Made by a program: the position numbers and the translations under genes. DNA of 52,901 nt, from the NCBI GenBank assembly GCA_026416055.1, contig JAOAFX010000002.1, positions 1 through 52,901 of the forward strand, given 5' to 3'. The notes under the pieces are model-generated. The model had not been told where the DNA came from. It ran no database searches and saw only the letters and a program-made list of their open reading frames with translations. Shown here piece by piece: positions 1-10,488 of the stretch. The stretch is from Caldifarciminota bacterium (GTDB lineage Bacteria > Hydrothermota > Tepidihabitantia > SM23-42 > JAOAFX01). How positions within the stretch are numbered: the stretch's first letter is position 1; the number at the start of each line of letters is the position of its first letter.

Positions 1-629
1 ACTATCCGTGCGAGCTTTGATTCCTTCTGGCCTATAGAAACATATATACAGATGACATTCTCTTCTTTCTGATTTATGATTGTATCTATGACAATTGCCG
101 TCTTGCCGGTCTGACGGTCACCGATGATCAATTCCCGCTGACCCCTGCCTATTGGTATCATACTATCGATAGCCTTGATTCCGGTTTGTAAAGGTGTATT
201 TACCGGCTCGCGAAGAATTACCCGCGGCGCAATCTTCTCAACCGGATAATAGGTTGTTGGTTTGACCGGCCCCTTACCATCGAGTGGTTCACAGAGTGGA
301 TTTATCACCCGGCCAATGAGCCCTTCACCGACCCCCACTTCAAGGATTCTTCCTGTACCTTTAACAATGTCGCCTTCTTTAACCCTTTCATAATCTCCGA
401 GCACAATCGCTCCAATCCGGTCTTCGAGAAGGTTCAATGCCACACCATAAATACCATTGGGAAATTCAAGCATCTCCGAGGCAAAACAATCATGGAGTCC
501 GCTGATCTGAGCAACACCATCACCAACCTCAACAACGGTGCCTACCCTTTCTATTTTTACTTTTTTTTCAAATTCTAATAAATCTTTTTTTAGTTCCCTG
601 AGTAGTTTAGTTTTTATATCCTGACTCAT
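1..629 (-). CDS. atpA: F-type ATP synthase subunit alpha, N-terminal part (runs off window edge)
   Basis: Reverse-strand translation from ATG at 629 gives [45 protein letters not shown]...[15 protein letters not shown], typical AtpA with P-loop GDRQTGKT; directly downstream of atpH. Confidence 0.95.
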   Translation of the reverse strand, partial: MSQDIKTKLLRELKKDLLEFEKKVKIERVGTVVEVGDGVAQISGLHDCFASEMLEFPNGIYGVALNLLEDRIGAIVLGDYERVKEGDIVKGTGRILEVGVGEGLIGRVINPLCEPLDGKGPVKPTTYYPVEKIAPRVILREPVNTPLQTGIKAIDSMIPIGRGQRELIIGDRQTGKTAIVIDTIINQKEENVICIYVSIGQKESKLARI

Positions 630-636
630 AGATTTG

Positions 637-1188
637 CTATCCTTGTTTTATATTTTTCAATAAATCCTCTATCCTTGATTTCAAACTGGCATCGATCATC
701 ATATCTCCACTCTTTATCACCATACCGCCAATGACATCGGGATCGATTATATTTTTTATATGCACGGGCTTTTTCAGTTTTTGAGAGAAACTTTTACTTA
801 AACGTTCTTTTTCTTCATTGTTCAACGGCACCGCAGTCCTTACCTCTATCTCCATAACACCCGATTCTATCTGTGCCCTTTGATAACTTCTTAGGATTTC
901 ATTAAGACTGGAAAGGGCATTACAGCGTAATAGAATAAAAACGAAATCGTAGGTCTGGGGGCTGATGTAGTCTTTAAAAATTTCTTTCAGGGTCTTTTGC
1001 TTCTCCGAAAAAGGAATTCTCGGATTTTCAAGGTATCCACGCAATTTGAGTGAGGAACGAAAAGAAGAATTGACGACTTCCAATTCAGAAAGTAGCTTTT
1101 CCATATTTTCACTCCGGGATGCGATGTCATATTCTGGTTTACTTCCTGCTTCTTCAGGCAGGATATCCGCGCGCTGACGCTTTTTCAA
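637..1188 (-). CDS. atpH: F-type ATP synthase subunit delta
   Basis: Position between atpF and atpA; C-terminal [25 protein letters not shown] typical of the delta subunit. True start probably internal because the ORF overlaps atpF. Confidence 0.9.
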   Translation of the reverse strand: MKKRQRADILPEEAGSKPEYDIASRSENMEKLLSELEVVNSSFRSSLKLRGYLENPRIPFSEKQKTLKEIFKDYISPQTYDFVFILLRCNALSSLNEILRSYQRAQIESGVMEIEVRTAVPLNNEEKERLSKSFSQKLKKPVHIKNIIDPDVIGGMVIKSGDMMIDASLKSRIEDLLKNIKQG

Positions 1189-1687
1189 GTTCCTTCTCCA
1201 CTTCCTTTATTGCCTCTCCAATCAGTTCGCGCTGTGATTTTTCATCAAGTTTCTTCTTTATCAACTCTGCACTTAATGCTACAACCATTTCACCGACTTC
1301 TTTTTTGATTTCGTTCATTATGTTCTGTTTTTCCGCAGTTATCTCCTGCATCGTTTTTTCAACAATCTTTCTTGCCTCTTCATTCGCAAGGGCAATTATC
1401 TTTTTCTTTTCCTCATCACCAAGCTTCGTTGCCTGTTCAATTATGCGGTGGGCTTCCTTCTTTGCTTCTTCAATCAGCTGACGATGTTTTTCCTCTGCTT
1501 CAGCTGCTTGCTTTTTCAGGGTCTCGGCAGTCTTTATTCCCTCTTCTATCTTGCTGGAACGGTCTCTAAATAGTTTCAGAATTGGCTTGTAGAGGAATCT
1601 ATTCAATATCCAGAGAAGAATGAGGAAATTTATGATCTGGGCACCAAGTAGCCACGGGTTTATACCGAGCTTGTTCAGGGCTTCCAT
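1154..1687 (-). CDS. atpF: F-type ATP synthase subunit b
   Basis: One N-terminal TM segment followed by a long charged coiled coil; operon position. Confidence 0.92.
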   Translation of the reverse strand: MEALNKLGINPWLLGAQIINFLILLWILNRFLYKPILKLFRDRSSKIEEGIKTAETLKKQAAEAEEKHRQLIEEAKKEAHRIIEQATKLGDEEKKKIIALANEEARKIVEKTMQEITAEKQNIMNEIKKEVGEMVVALSAELIKKKLDEKSQRELIGEAIKEVEKELEKASARGYPA

Positions 1688-1689
1688 GA

Positions 1690-1932
<243 letters not shown>

Positions 1933-1976
1933 TCATTTTTCTTACTCTCCCATTTTGAATAGAAGAGTAAAAAGTT

Positions 1977-2783
1977 TCAATGTTCTTCTTCGGTAGTTGC
2001 AATCTTTATAAAGAACAATGTCAAGAATGAAAAAATTATCGCCTGGATTACACCAACAAAAATCTCGAGTGCCAGAAATGGGGCAGGAATCAAAATCGGA
2101 AGTAAAACGAGCATCACAGTTAGAAGAACCTCACCTGCAAAGATATTTCCGAAAAGACGGAAGGAAAACGAAATTATCTTAGCAATTTCAGCTATCAGCT
2201 CCAGTATCCCCACGAAGAACATTATAGGATTTTTCAGTTTAATAAATCGCTTCAAAAAACCTTTAAATCCCAGTGCCTGTATGCTGTAAATCTGTGTGAA
2301 GATAACCGAAATCAACGCAAGGGCAAGGGTCGTGTTCAGGTCTGCAGATGCACCACGCAATAACGGAATGAACTCTTTATGCCCTTTTTGCTCTTGATGA
2401 TGCGATTCTCCACCACTTTCTTTGTGTTCTATCTGCTCGATGTGGACTGGCTTTTCCCGGTAAAATCCAATAGTCCCCACGCCCGGAAGCAATCCAAACC
2501 AGTTGATTGAAAGGACAAAAAGAAATATCGTGACGATGAGAGGGAAAAATTTCTTACCTTTTTCCTCACTACCGAAAACATCACAGATGAGGTTATAGAA
2601 ATATTCCAGGATATATTCCACGACATTCTGAATGCCACGGGGTATGATATTCCTTTTTACCAGGAAGATAACGAGGATGAAAAATAAGATTACAAGATAT
2701 GTAACGAGCAGGGAATTGGTTACCGGAAAAGAACCGATTCTGAATAGTTCTTCTGCAGCGATCGATATATGAAGACCTTTCAT
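1977..2783 (-). CDS. atpB: F-type ATP synthase subunit a
   Basis: [16 protein letters not shown] motif with the essential Arg; operon position. Confidence 0.95.
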   Translation of the reverse strand: MKGLHISIAAEELFRIGSFPVTNSLLVTYLVILFFILVIFLVKRNIIPRGIQNVVEYILEYFYNLICDVFGSEEKGKKFFPLIVTIFLFVLSINWFGLLPGVGTIGFYREKPVHIEQIEHKESGGESHHQEQKGHKEFIPLLRGASADLNTTLALALISVIFTQIYSIQALGFKGFLKRFIKLKNPIMFFVGILELIAEIAKIISFSFRLFGNIFAGEVLLTVMLVLLPILIPAPFLALEIFVGVIQAIIFSFLTLFFIKIATTEEEH

Positions 2784-2791
2784 AGAAAAAA

Positions 2792-2819
2792 ATTATATCT
2801 ATATTTCCAAAAAAATCAA
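2792..2819 (-). promoter_or_regulatory. Sigma70-type promoter of atp operon
   Basis: -35 TTGATT (2814-2819), 16-bp spacer, -10 TATAAT (2792-2797), 8 nt before ATG. Confidence 0.7.
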
Positions 2820-2825
2820 GACATA

Positions 2826-2853
2826 TTGACACCGGGTAAAATTTCTTTATAAT
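2826..2853 (+). promoter_or_regulatory. Sigma70-type promoter of rpmB
   Basis: -35 TTGACA (2826-2831), 16-bp spacer, -10 TATAAT (2848-2853), then SD GAAAGGAG. Confidence 0.85.
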
Positions 2854-2873
2854 TGCATTATGAAAGGAGCAAA

Positions 2874-3062
2874 ATGGCAAAAAAATGCGCAATCTGCGGA
2901 AAAATGGCACAGGTCGGCTCTCGAATAAGCCATGCCCATAATGTATCAAAGAGAAGATTTAATGTAAATCTCCAGAGTGTAAGGATAAAAATAGATGGCA
3001 GAATAAAAAGGGTGCGTGTGTGCACCGGCTGTTTGAGTGCTGGAAAGGTAGTGAAGGCATAA
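2874..3062 (+). CDS. rpmB: 50S ribosomal protein L28 (zinc-ribbon type)
   Basis: MAKKCAICGKMAQVGSRISHAHNVSKRRFNVNLQSVR..., CxxC pairs; start trimmed to the ATG after GAAAGGAGC. Confidence 0.95.
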   Translation: MAKKCAICGKMAQVGSRISHAHNVSKRRFNVNLQSVRIKIDGRIKRVRVCTGCLSAGKVVKA

Positions 3063-3079
3063 AACTTTAAATATGGCTT

Positions 3080-3823
3080 ATGGTCATTGCCTTCACCCTT
3101 ATCAGTGTATTTTTGGTGAGCCTTATTTCATTCATCGGTGTTCTTTTTATTGCAATAAAATCAAGTAATTTATCCCGAATCATTTTGTTATTGGTCAGTT
3201 TTGCCGCTGGTTCACTATTTGGAGACGCATTCATTCACCTCCTGCCCGAAGCATTTGAACATTTTGAAAATACCTTCCTCGTTTCAATTCTTGTCATCAC
3301 AGGTATTTTCATCTTTTTTATACTGGAAAAATTTGTGCGCTGGCGCCATTGTCACATACCAACCTCTCCTGAGCATCCCCACCCCATGGTCACGATGAAT
3401 CTGATTGGTGATTTAATCCACAATTTAATTGATGGTATGATTATCGGTGCGAGCTATTCGGTAAGCATACCAATCGGTATTGCTACGACATTTGCAGTTA
3501 TCATGCATGAAATACCTCAGGAGATTGGTGATTTTGGCGTCTTCGTTCATGGCGGTCTGAGTGTAAGAAAGGCACTTATTTTAAATTTCCTATCCGCTCT
3601 CACTGCAATTTTAGGAGGGATAATTTCACTCATCCTCGGACCTGCAGTAAAAAATTATGCCCTTACCCTTCTTCCCCTCACCGCAGGGGGTTTCATCTAT
3701 ATCGCGGGTTCAGACCTGATTCCGGAATTAAAAGGTTGTGAAACTGCCTTCAATTCCTTAACCCAGTTGATTGCAATGGCGTGTGGTTCGGTGGTTATGG
3801 CACTTTTGTTATTTCTTGACTAA
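3080..3823 (+). CDS. ZIP-family metal transporter
   Basis: Multi-TM protein with GDLIHNLIDGMIIGASY and HEIPQEIGDFGV, the ZIP TM4/TM5 signatures. Confidence 0.93.
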   Translation: MVIAFTLISVFLVSLISFIGVLFIAIKSSNLSRIILLLVSFAAGSLFGDAFIHLLPEAFEHFENTFLVSILVITGIFIFFILEKFVRWRHCHIPTSPEHPHPMVTMNLIGDLIHNLIDGMIIGASYSVSIPIGIATTFAVIMHEIPQEIGDFGVFVHGGLSVRKALILNFLSALTAILGGIISLILGPAVKNYALTLLPLTAGGFIYIAGSDLIPELKGCETAFNSLTQLIAMACGSVVMALLLFLD

Positions 3824-3829
3824 ACCGGT

Positions 3830-4768
3830 TTGAATTCAAAAGTAAAAACCAATATCCTCGATTACTTCTTTCTCCTGAGACCATTTATCTTAATCCCGGT
3901 AATTAACTTTTTTCTGATCGGAAATTATATCGCAGGGGGCAGTGGTTTCGAATACAGAGTCCTTTCTGGATTGTTGCTCTACACATTGATGATGGGTGGA
4001 GTTTATATCCTTAACCAGATTACTGATATTGAAACGGACCGTCTGAATAAAAAATTATTTCTTCTCTCTGAAAATTACCTCCCCATGAAGCATGCATATA
4101 TCGAGATGTTTTTGATATGGGGGACAGTGTTATTCTTCTCTTATCGATTCGGATACCAATTTTTTATCATCATAATCATATCATTGATCCTCGGAATACT
4201 ATATTCACTCCCACCTTTTAAATTAAAAGGTAAACCCATTCTTGATACATTGAGCAACGGCTTTGGTTATGGAATACTGAATTTTAGTGCTGGATGGTTG
4301 ATGCAAAGAGCCCTGGAATGGGGGGTATTCTTGAGATTTTTACCTTATTTCTTCAGCATAAGTGCAATCTTCATCAATACGACAATAGTAGATATGGAAG
4401 GAGATAAAAAGGCTGGAGCGATTACAACCTCGGTCTTTCTGGGTGCAAAATTTTCTTATGTTATATCATCTCTATTAATTCTCATTGGACTGGTTTTTTC
4501 CATATTTTATGAAGATTACATCTGTCTCATCTCATCTGCCCTTAGCCTACCAATTTTTTTGTATACAACTTTTTATTTCCTGAAAAAGAAAGAAATAAAC
4601 CGCAAAATTACCATTCTTTCCTTCAGGCTCCCTGGATTGATATTTACTTTCATCACCTGCATTCTTTACCCGTGGTTTCTTCCGATCTTTTTATTTCTTA
4701 TTCTGGTGATGAGAATATACTATAAAAAAAGGTTCAATATTGATTATCCTTCTTTAAGCCAGGGATAA
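3830..4768 (+). CDS. UbiA-family prenyltransferase
   Basis: NQITDIETD (NxxxDxxxD) motif and multiple TM segments; TTG start. Confidence 0.85.
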   Translation: MNSKVKTNILDYFFLLRPFILIPVINFFLIGNYIAGGSGFEYRVLSGLLLYTLMMGGVYILNQITDIETDRLNKKLFLLSENYLPMKHAYIEMFLIWGTVLFFSYRFGYQFFIIIIISLILGILYSLPPFKLKGKPILDTLSNGFGYGILNFSAGWLMQRALEWGVFLRFLPYFFSISAIFINTTIVDMEGDKKAGAITTSVFLGAKFSYVISSLLILIGLVFSIFYEDYICLISSALSLPIFLYTTFYFLKKKEINRKITILSFRLPGLIFTFITCILYPWFLPIFLFLILVMRIYYKKRFNIDYPSLSQG

Positions 4769-4797
4769 AAAAGGGCTGGAAAATTCCAGCCCTTTTT
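4767..4797. terminator. Bidirectional intrinsic terminator between UbiA (+) and HU (-)
   Basis: AAAAAGGGCTGG-AAAATT-CCAGCCCTTTTT perfect hairpin with A/T tracts. Confidence 0.9.
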
Positions 4798-4815
4798 ATG
4801 ACAAAAGCGATTAAC

Positions 4816-5088
4816 TTATTTCACTGCGGCCTTCAGCTCACGACCGGCTTTGAATTTGGGAACACGCTTTGCAGGAACCTTGATCATCTCCCCGGTCTTG
4901 GGATTTTTTGCAGTGCGTGCTTTTCTCTTTGCTACCATAAATGTTCCGAATCCAACGAGGGTTATTCTGTCACCTTTTTTGAGTGCAGCAGTAACTGCCT
5001 CTACAAAAGCATCAAGGGCAATACCTGCTGCCTTTTTACTTATTTTTGCCTTTTTGGCAATGGACTCAACAAGTTGTGCTTTAGTCAT
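4816..5088 (-). CDS. hup: HU-family DNA-binding protein
   Basis: [28 protein letters not shown]...GFGTF...[29 protein letters not shown]. Confidence 0.97.
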   Translation of the reverse strand: MTKAQLVESIAKKAKISKKAAGIALDAFVEAVTAALKKGDRITLVGFGTFMVAKRKARTAKNPKTGEMIKVPAKRVPKFKAGRELKAAVK

Positions 5089-5116
5089 ATTTGAAACCTC
5101 CTGTTTTTGATGATAG

Positions 5117-5144
5117 ATTATACATATATTTCAGAGTTTGTCAA
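5117..5144 (-). promoter_or_regulatory. HU promoter
   Basis: -35 TTGACA (5139-5144), 16-bp spacer, -10 TATAAT (5117-5122); SD AGGAGG upstream of ATG. Confidence 0.85.
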
Positions 5145-5269
5145 GTGCTGATTTTCTTTTCTCAGACAAGAATCAAAAAAGAATTGAAAAAATTTTTGTT
5201 ATTGAAAATCGGTTTAATCCTTTCAGAACGTATTCTGGAAATTTTGAAAATTTTTGTTAGAAATCAATC

Positions 5270-5297
5270 TTGACTTCAGCCATTTTTTTGGTATAAT
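5270..5297 (+). promoter_or_regulatory. Promoter of oxidoreductase operon
   Basis: -35 TTGACT (5270-5275), 16-bp spacer, -10 TATAAT (5292-5297); about 135-nt 5' UTR. Confidence 0.8.
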
Positions 5298-5440
5298 ACT
5301 TATAATATTTAATCGTTATGATATTATAAGGACTTAAGTTAGGAAGAGGTGTAAGGGAGTTATTTTTTCTAAAATTGCTGATTCAAGAAATAAATTTCTG
5401 AAGAACAGGATAAAAATCTATAAATGATTAAGGAGGTTTG

Positions 5441-5650
5441 ATGCCGGAAGTCAAAATCTTAGAAGAAGTTTGTAAGGGATGTGGACTTTGTTGCGATAAT
5501 GTATGCCCCGTGGGCATCTTAAGGCTTGCCCCCGACCGTATCAATTCAAGCGGTTATCATCCTGCGGAAATCACCGACATGTCAAAATGTATCGGTTGTG
5601 GCTATTGCTATATGACATGTCCAGAACCGGCAATTGAGGTTTATAAATAA
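5441..5650 (+). CDS. 2-oxoacid:ferredoxin oxidoreductase, ferredoxin-like delta subunit
   Basis: Two Cys clusters (CKGCGLCCDNVCP, CIGCGYCYMTCP); first gene of operon; ATG after AGGAGG. Confidence 0.9.
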   Translation: MPEVKILEEVCKGCGLCCDNVCPVGILRLAPDRINSSGYHPAEITDMSKCIGCGYCYMTCPEPAIEVYK

Positions 5651-5659
5651 GGGGATAAA

Positions 5660-6724
5660 ATGGCAGAAAAAGAATTGATGTACGGGAATCACGCACTTGT
5701 GGAAGGTGTTATCCATGCGGGGTGCAGATTCTTTGCTGGATACCCTATTACACCCCAGAATGAAAGCCCGGAATATATGTCCATAAGAATGAATGAAGTG
5801 GGCGGAGTTTTCTTACAGACTGAGAGTGAGATTGCCGCGATAAACATGCTCTTTGGAGCTGCTGCTGCTGGTGCCAGGGCAATGACATCATCGAGTTCTC
5901 CGGGAATAAGTTTGATGCAGGAAGGACTTTCTTATATCGCTGGTGCTGATGTTCCAGTCCTTGTAGTAAATATAGCCAGGGGAGGTCCAGGATTGGGGAA
6001 TATTGCTCCTGCCCAGTCTGATTATTTCCAGGCAGTGAAGAGCGGTGGCCATGGAGACTACCATACCATCGTCCTTGCACCAAACTCAGTCCAGGAAATG
6101 TTTGAATTCCCAAGGCTTGCCTTCGAACTTGCGGAAAAATATCGCAATCCAGCCTTGATCCTTGCCGATGGCCTCCTTGGACAGATGATGGAACCCGTGG
6201 AAATAAAAGGCGAGCCGATAGATCCCAAAACTTTGCCAGAACAGGATTGGTGGCTCACTGGATGTAAGGGCAGGGAAAAGCGGGTCATCCGTTCATACGA
6301 TTTAAGACCGGGCAAACTTGAAGAATGGAACTGGCGGAGATGGGAGAAGTACCAGAAGATTTTAAAAAATGAACAGCGCTATGAAGATATAAAGATTGAT
6401 GATGCCGATATACTCATAGTGGCGTATGGAACTTCGGCGCGGGTCGCTGAGGCAGGATTAAGGATTGCAAGGCAAAAAGGATTAAAAGTTGGGTTATTGA
6501 GGCCCATAACCCTCTGGCCCTTTCCTTCTGATATCCTCAGTGAACTGTCAAAAAGGATTGAAGACATCCTGGTTGTAGAGATGAGCCTCGGTCAGATGAT
6601 TGAGGATGTTAAATTGGTGGTAGAAGGAAGGTCAAAAATTCATTTCATAGGCCATCCTGGTGGTGGACTGCCCAATGCTCAGGAGATTTACAATAAAATT
6701 CTTGAGATAAGGAGCAAAAAATGA
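5660..6724 (+). CDS. 2-oxoacid:ferredoxin oxidoreductase alpha subunit (KorA/VorB-like)
   Basis: GYPITPQNESPEYM and SSPGISLMQEGLSYIAGADVP motifs. Confidence 0.93.
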   Translation: MAEKELMYGNHALVEGVIHAGCRFFAGYPITPQNESPEYMSIRMNEVGGVFLQTESEIAAINMLFGAAAAGARAMTSSSSPGISLMQEGLSYIAGADVPVLVVNIARGGPGLGNIAPAQSDYFQAVKSGGHGDYHTIVLAPNSVQEMFEFPRLAFELAEKYRNPALILADGLLGQMMEPVEIKGEPIDPKTLPEQDWWLTGCKGREKRVIRSYDLRPGKLEEWNWRRWEKYQKILKNEQRYEDIKIDDADILIVAYGTSARVAEAGLRIARQKGLKVGLLRPITLWPFPSDILSELSKRIEDILVVEMSLGQMIEDVKLVVEGRSKIHFIGHPGGGLPNAQEIYNKILEIRSKK

Positions 6725-7470
6725 AATTGCTTTTTGGAAGGCCGGCCGGACTCACCGACATCAATCAACGCTATTGCCCTGGATGCGGTCATGGGATTGT
6801 GCACCGTCTCATTGGTGAATTGCTCGTGGAAATGAATATCCGGGAAAAGACAATCGGTGTAGCACCGGTCGGTTGTTCAGTCTTTGCGGATGAATATTTT
6901 AATTGTGATATGATTCAGGTTCCCCATGGCCGGGCACCTGCAGTCGCTACAGGTATAAAAAGAACGAGGCCCGATTGTATGGTATTCACATACCAGGGTG
7001 ATGGTGACCTGGCTGCAATCGGCACCGCTGAAATGATCCATGTTGCAGCGAGGAACGAAAATATCACGATAATCTTTATCAATAATGCGATATACGGTAT
7101 GACCGGTGGTCAGCTTGCGCCGACAACACTGCCTGGTATGAGGTCAACGACCTCGGTCAAAGGCAGGGATGTAGTAACCCAGGGTTATCCAATAAAGGTC
7201 TGCGAACTTTTGAATGCCCTCGACGGTCCCTACTACCTCGAGCGGGTCGCAGTCGATATTCCGAGGAATATCATCAAAACCAAAAAGGCAATCAAGACGG
7301 CATTCCAGTATCAACTCGATAATAAGGGTTTTTCATTGATTGAAATACTTTCCATGTGTCCTACAGGCTGGGGTGTTACACCTGTCCAGGCAAAAAAATG
7401 GATTGCTGAAGTAATGGCAAATTATTACCCGCTCGGAGAATTGCGCAATCGGGCAAAGGAGGCAAAATGA
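6721..7470 (+). CDS. 2-oxoacid:ferredoxin oxidoreductase beta subunit (TPP-binding)
   Basis: YCPGCGHGIVH; TPP motif GDGDLAAIGTAEMIHVAARNENITIIFINNAIYGMTGGQ. Confidence 0.95.
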   Translation: MKLLFGRPAGLTDINQRYCPGCGHGIVHRLIGELLVEMNIREKTIGVAPVGCSVFADEYFNCDMIQVPHGRAPAVATGIKRTRPDCMVFTYQGDGDLAAIGTAEMIHVAARNENITIIFINNAIYGMTGGQLAPTTLPGMRSTTSVKGRDVVTQGYPIKVCELLNALDGPYYLERVAVDIPRNIIKTKKAIKTAFQYQLDNKGFSLIEILSMCPTGWGVTPVQAKKWIAEVMANYYPLGELRNRAKEAK

Positions 7471-8000
7471 CGAAAGAATTCATCATCGCTGGATTTGGTG
7501 GTCAGGGTATTGTATCATCAGGTATAATCCTTGCCTATGCAGGTCTTTTTGAAAATTTGAATGTAACATTCTTCCCTTCTTATGGTGCCGAAATGCGCGG
7601 GGGAACTGCTAATTGCCAGGTTGTAGTATCTGATGAGAAGATTGCTTCTCCAGTCGTGGTCAATCCAGATATAGTGATAATAATGAATGAGCCATCACTA
7701 TTAAAATTTGAGCCGGTGGTAAAACCGGGTGGAATGCTTTTTTTCAACCAGACATTGATTAAATCAAAGCCGGCGCGAAAAGATGTTGAAATAATTCCTA
7801 TAGAAGCGAATAAGATTGCAGAGGAACTGGGGCAGGGAAGGATTGCCAATATGGTAATGCTTGGTGCCATGGTCAAGAAGACAAAAATGGTAAGTATTGA
7901 ATCAATGAAAAAAGCACAACGCAAGAGGTTTGAACGTGCCAGTGAAGAACAGCTTGCCCTCAATGACCGGGCATTAGAAAGAGGCTACGCATTGTTTTAA
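7467..8000 (+). CDS. 2-oxoacid:ferredoxin oxidoreductase gamma subunit
   Basis: GFGGQGIVSSGIILAYA...PSYGAEMRGGTANCQVVVSD. Confidence 0.95.
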   Translation: MTKEFIIAGFGGQGIVSSGIILAYAGLFENLNVTFFPSYGAEMRGGTANCQVVVSDEKIASPVVVNPDIVIIMNEPSLLKFEPVVKPGGMLFFNQTLIKSKPARKDVEIIPIEANKIAEELGQGRIANMVMLGAMVKKTKMVSIESMKKAQRKRFERASEEQLALNDRALERGYALF

Positions 8001-8070
8001 ATAGGCTTTTAAAATTATTTATTTTGAAAAAGAGTAAAAAGATCTGTTTTTGTTTTTGAACTGGTAGGCG

Positions 8071-10488
8071 ATGCTCAATCAAATATTACCTCTTGTAAAG
8101 AGACCCATCCGTTATACTGGTGGCGAATTCAATCTCACGATCAAATCCTGTCCCCAGAACTACGTTGGAATTGTCTTTCCAGAAGTTTATGAAATCGGAA
8201 TGTCAAATCTCGGAATAAAGGTCATTTATCATATTTTTAATCAATCGCCTAACATTCAATGTGAAAGAATTTTTGCACCCTGGCCTGATTTTGGCGAAAA
8301 ATTGAAAGAGAATAACATCCCACTATATGGTCTGGAAACAAAAAAACCCATAAATGAGTTTGACTTACTGGGCTTCTCACTCCAGAGTGAATTGAATTAT
8401 ACAAATGTTCTTTACATCCTTGAGATTGCCCAGATTCCTTATAAAGCCACAGATCGTGATGAAAGACATCCAATATTGATTGCCGGTGGACCCTGCACAT
8501 TAAATCCGACGCCGATGAGTCCAGTATTCGATGCATTTGTTATTGGCGATGGTGAAGATGTAGTCCGGGAAATCGCCGGAATCATCACAAATATACCAAA
8601 AGTAAAAAAACTGCAGCGGCTTGAAGAGATCGCAAAGATAGAAGGGGTATGGGTTCCCATGATTCATAAGAAAGAAAAGACGATAAAAAAAAGAGCAGTT
8701 AAAGAACTTTCAGAAGACACGATTCCATCACCAGCGATTCTTCCAATATGTGAGGTCACCCATGACCGGCTCGCACTTGAGGTGATGAGGGGCTGCACTT
8801 ATGGATGTCGATTTTGCCAGGCAGGATATGTAAACCGGCCGCTGCGGATAAGGCCAGAATCTGTGATACTGAAATCAATAGATAAAGGTATAAGGGAAAC
8901 AGGCTGGGAAGAAGTCTCTCTTTTATCTTTCTCAATCCTTGACTATCCAGGTCTGTCCGGCCTTATTAGAAAATTAAATAACCTTTTAAAGAAAAAAAAT
9001 GTGAGTGTCTCTCTGCCGGCGATGCGTGGTGAACTCTTCACCGAAGAAATGGCATTTTTGCTTAAAGAGATAAAAAAGACTGGTTTGACCTTTGCGCCTG
9101 AATCCGGTTCCGGCCGATTAAGAAAGAAGATCAATAAGCAATTTTCTGAAGAAAATCTTGCAAGGGCAATAAGGATTGCCTATGAACAGGGGTGGCGTCA
9201 GGTAAAACTTTACTTCATGGTCGGTTTGCCGTTTGAACAGGATGAAGATGTTGAGGAGATAAAAAGACTGGTAGATGAGGTATTGCGATTGTATCCAAAG
9301 GGCGCAATAAAACTTTCTTTATCCGCCTTTGTTCCCAAACCACACACACCTTTTGAATCGATGCCTTTTCTTTCTATTGAAGAATTGTACCACAGGATCG
9401 GTATTGTCCGAAAAATTAAGAAAAACAGGGTGGACTTAAGATATCAGGCACCAGAAGTATCATTCATCGAAGCCCTGCTTTCCAGGGCTGATGAGAAAAT
9501 ATTTGAGGTGATTGAAGAAGTTTATCGCAATGGTGCAAGATTTGAAGAATGGCGTGAATATTTTGACTTTGGTAGATGGCAGAAGGCGTTTGAAAAGACT
9601 GGAATTAATCCCTGGGACTATCTTGGTGCAGGAAATTCTTCTCGTCCCTGGGATTTTATTGATATCGGGCTAAAAAAAGATTTTTTAAAAAGTGAATATG
9701 AAAAGGCTGAGAAAGGAGAGAGCACACCAAATTGTTATTATGAAAGTTGTAGTAATTGTGGTGCCTGCAATGGAAATATGCCGAAATTCAAAAGTAGTGA
9801 AGAAACATACCTCAATTATGGCAGATATCCAAAGCGAATTACAAAACCTATCGTCTATCGGATAAAATATTCAATCGGTGAAGAATTTCGTTATGCCTCA
9901 CACCTTGATGTAACAAGGGCAATTTATCGAGCATTGAGACGGACTGATTTACCTCTGAGTTATACATCAGGATTCTCACCCATTCCCAGAGTTTCCTTTG
10001 GTCCACCCAAGAGTGTGGGGCAGATTTCAAAATCAGATTATTTCGATTTTTATCTCGATGGCGAGTACTTTGGTAATATTTCCCGGGAATTGAACTCACG
10101 CTTCCCGCCGAGTATAAGAATTCTCGATGTGCGGGCGATTCCATCCACAACCCCATCATTATCAAGCTCTATCAACTTAATTTATTACGAGGTTCCAATA
10201 CCTGAAAATGAAATCCGCAAGCCCATTGAAACCCTTAAAGATCAGCCGGTATATATAAGTTCCAAAGGACGTGTAAAGAATATATCTGAGTCAATAGAAT
10301 CCATCACCTTTAAGGAAAACAATCTTGTCTGTGGACTGTATTACGGGGAGAAATATATCAACATATATGAACTTCTCGCCTACCTTACAGAATTGTCAGT
10401 CGAGCAGGCGAAGAAGTACATGGTAACACGGACTTTAATGTTTATAAAGAAAGATGGATTGCTTTATTCACCGATGGAGGTAAAGTGA
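8071..10488 (+). CDS. B12-binding-like radical SAM protein fused to a DUF2344-type domain
   Basis: MRGCTYGCRFCQAGYVNRP radical SAM motif; C-terminal YRIKYSIGEEFRYASHLDVTRAIYRALRR domain; adjacent to rng, a common neighbourhood. Confidence 0.88.
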   Translation: MLNQILPLVKRPIRYTGGEFNLTIKSCPQNYVGIVFPEVYEIGMSNLGIKVIYHIFNQSPNIQCERIFAPWPDFGEKLKENNIPLYGLETKKPINEFDLLGFSLQSELNYTNVLYILEIAQIPYKATDRDERHPILIAGGPCTLNPTPMSPVFDAFVIGDGEDVVREIAGIITNIPKVKKLQRLEEIAKIEGVWVPMIHKKEKTIKKRAVKELSEDTIPSPAILPICEVTHDRLALEVMRGCTYGCRFCQAGYVNRPLRIRPESVILKSIDKGIRETGWEEVSLLSFSILDYPGLSGLIRKLNNLLKKKNVSVSLPAMRGELFTEEMAFLLKEIKKTGLTFAPESGSGRLRKKINKQFSEENLARAIRIAYEQGWRQVKLYFMVGLPFEQDEDVEEIKRLVDEVLRLYPKGAIKLSLSAFVPKPHTPFESMPFLSIEELYHRIGIVRKIKKNRVDLRYQAPEVSFIEALLSRADEKIFEVIEEVYRNGARFEEWREYFDFGRWQKAFEKTGINPWDYLGAGNSSRPWDFIDIGLKKDFLKSEYEKAEKGESTPNCYYESCSNCGACNGNMPKFKSSEETYLNYGRYPKRITKPIVYRIKYSIGEEFRYASHLDVTRAIYRALRRTDLPLSYTSGFSPIPRVSFGPPKSVGQISKSDYFDFYLDGEYFGNISRELNSRFPPSIRILDVRAIPSTTPSLSSSINLIYYEVPIPENEIRKPIETLKDQPVYISSKGRVKNISESIESITFKENNLVCGLYYGEKYINIYELLAYLTELSVEQAKKYMVTRTLMFIKKDGLLYSPMEVK

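Noticed and set aside
1119-1481. 120-aa plus-strand ORF
   Set aside because: Antisense to atpH/atpF; Ser/Phe-rich composition typical of the complement of coding sequence, no SD
4798-5094. 98-aa plus-strand ORF antisense to HU
   Set aside because: HU on the opposite strand is unambiguous; no recognisable domain
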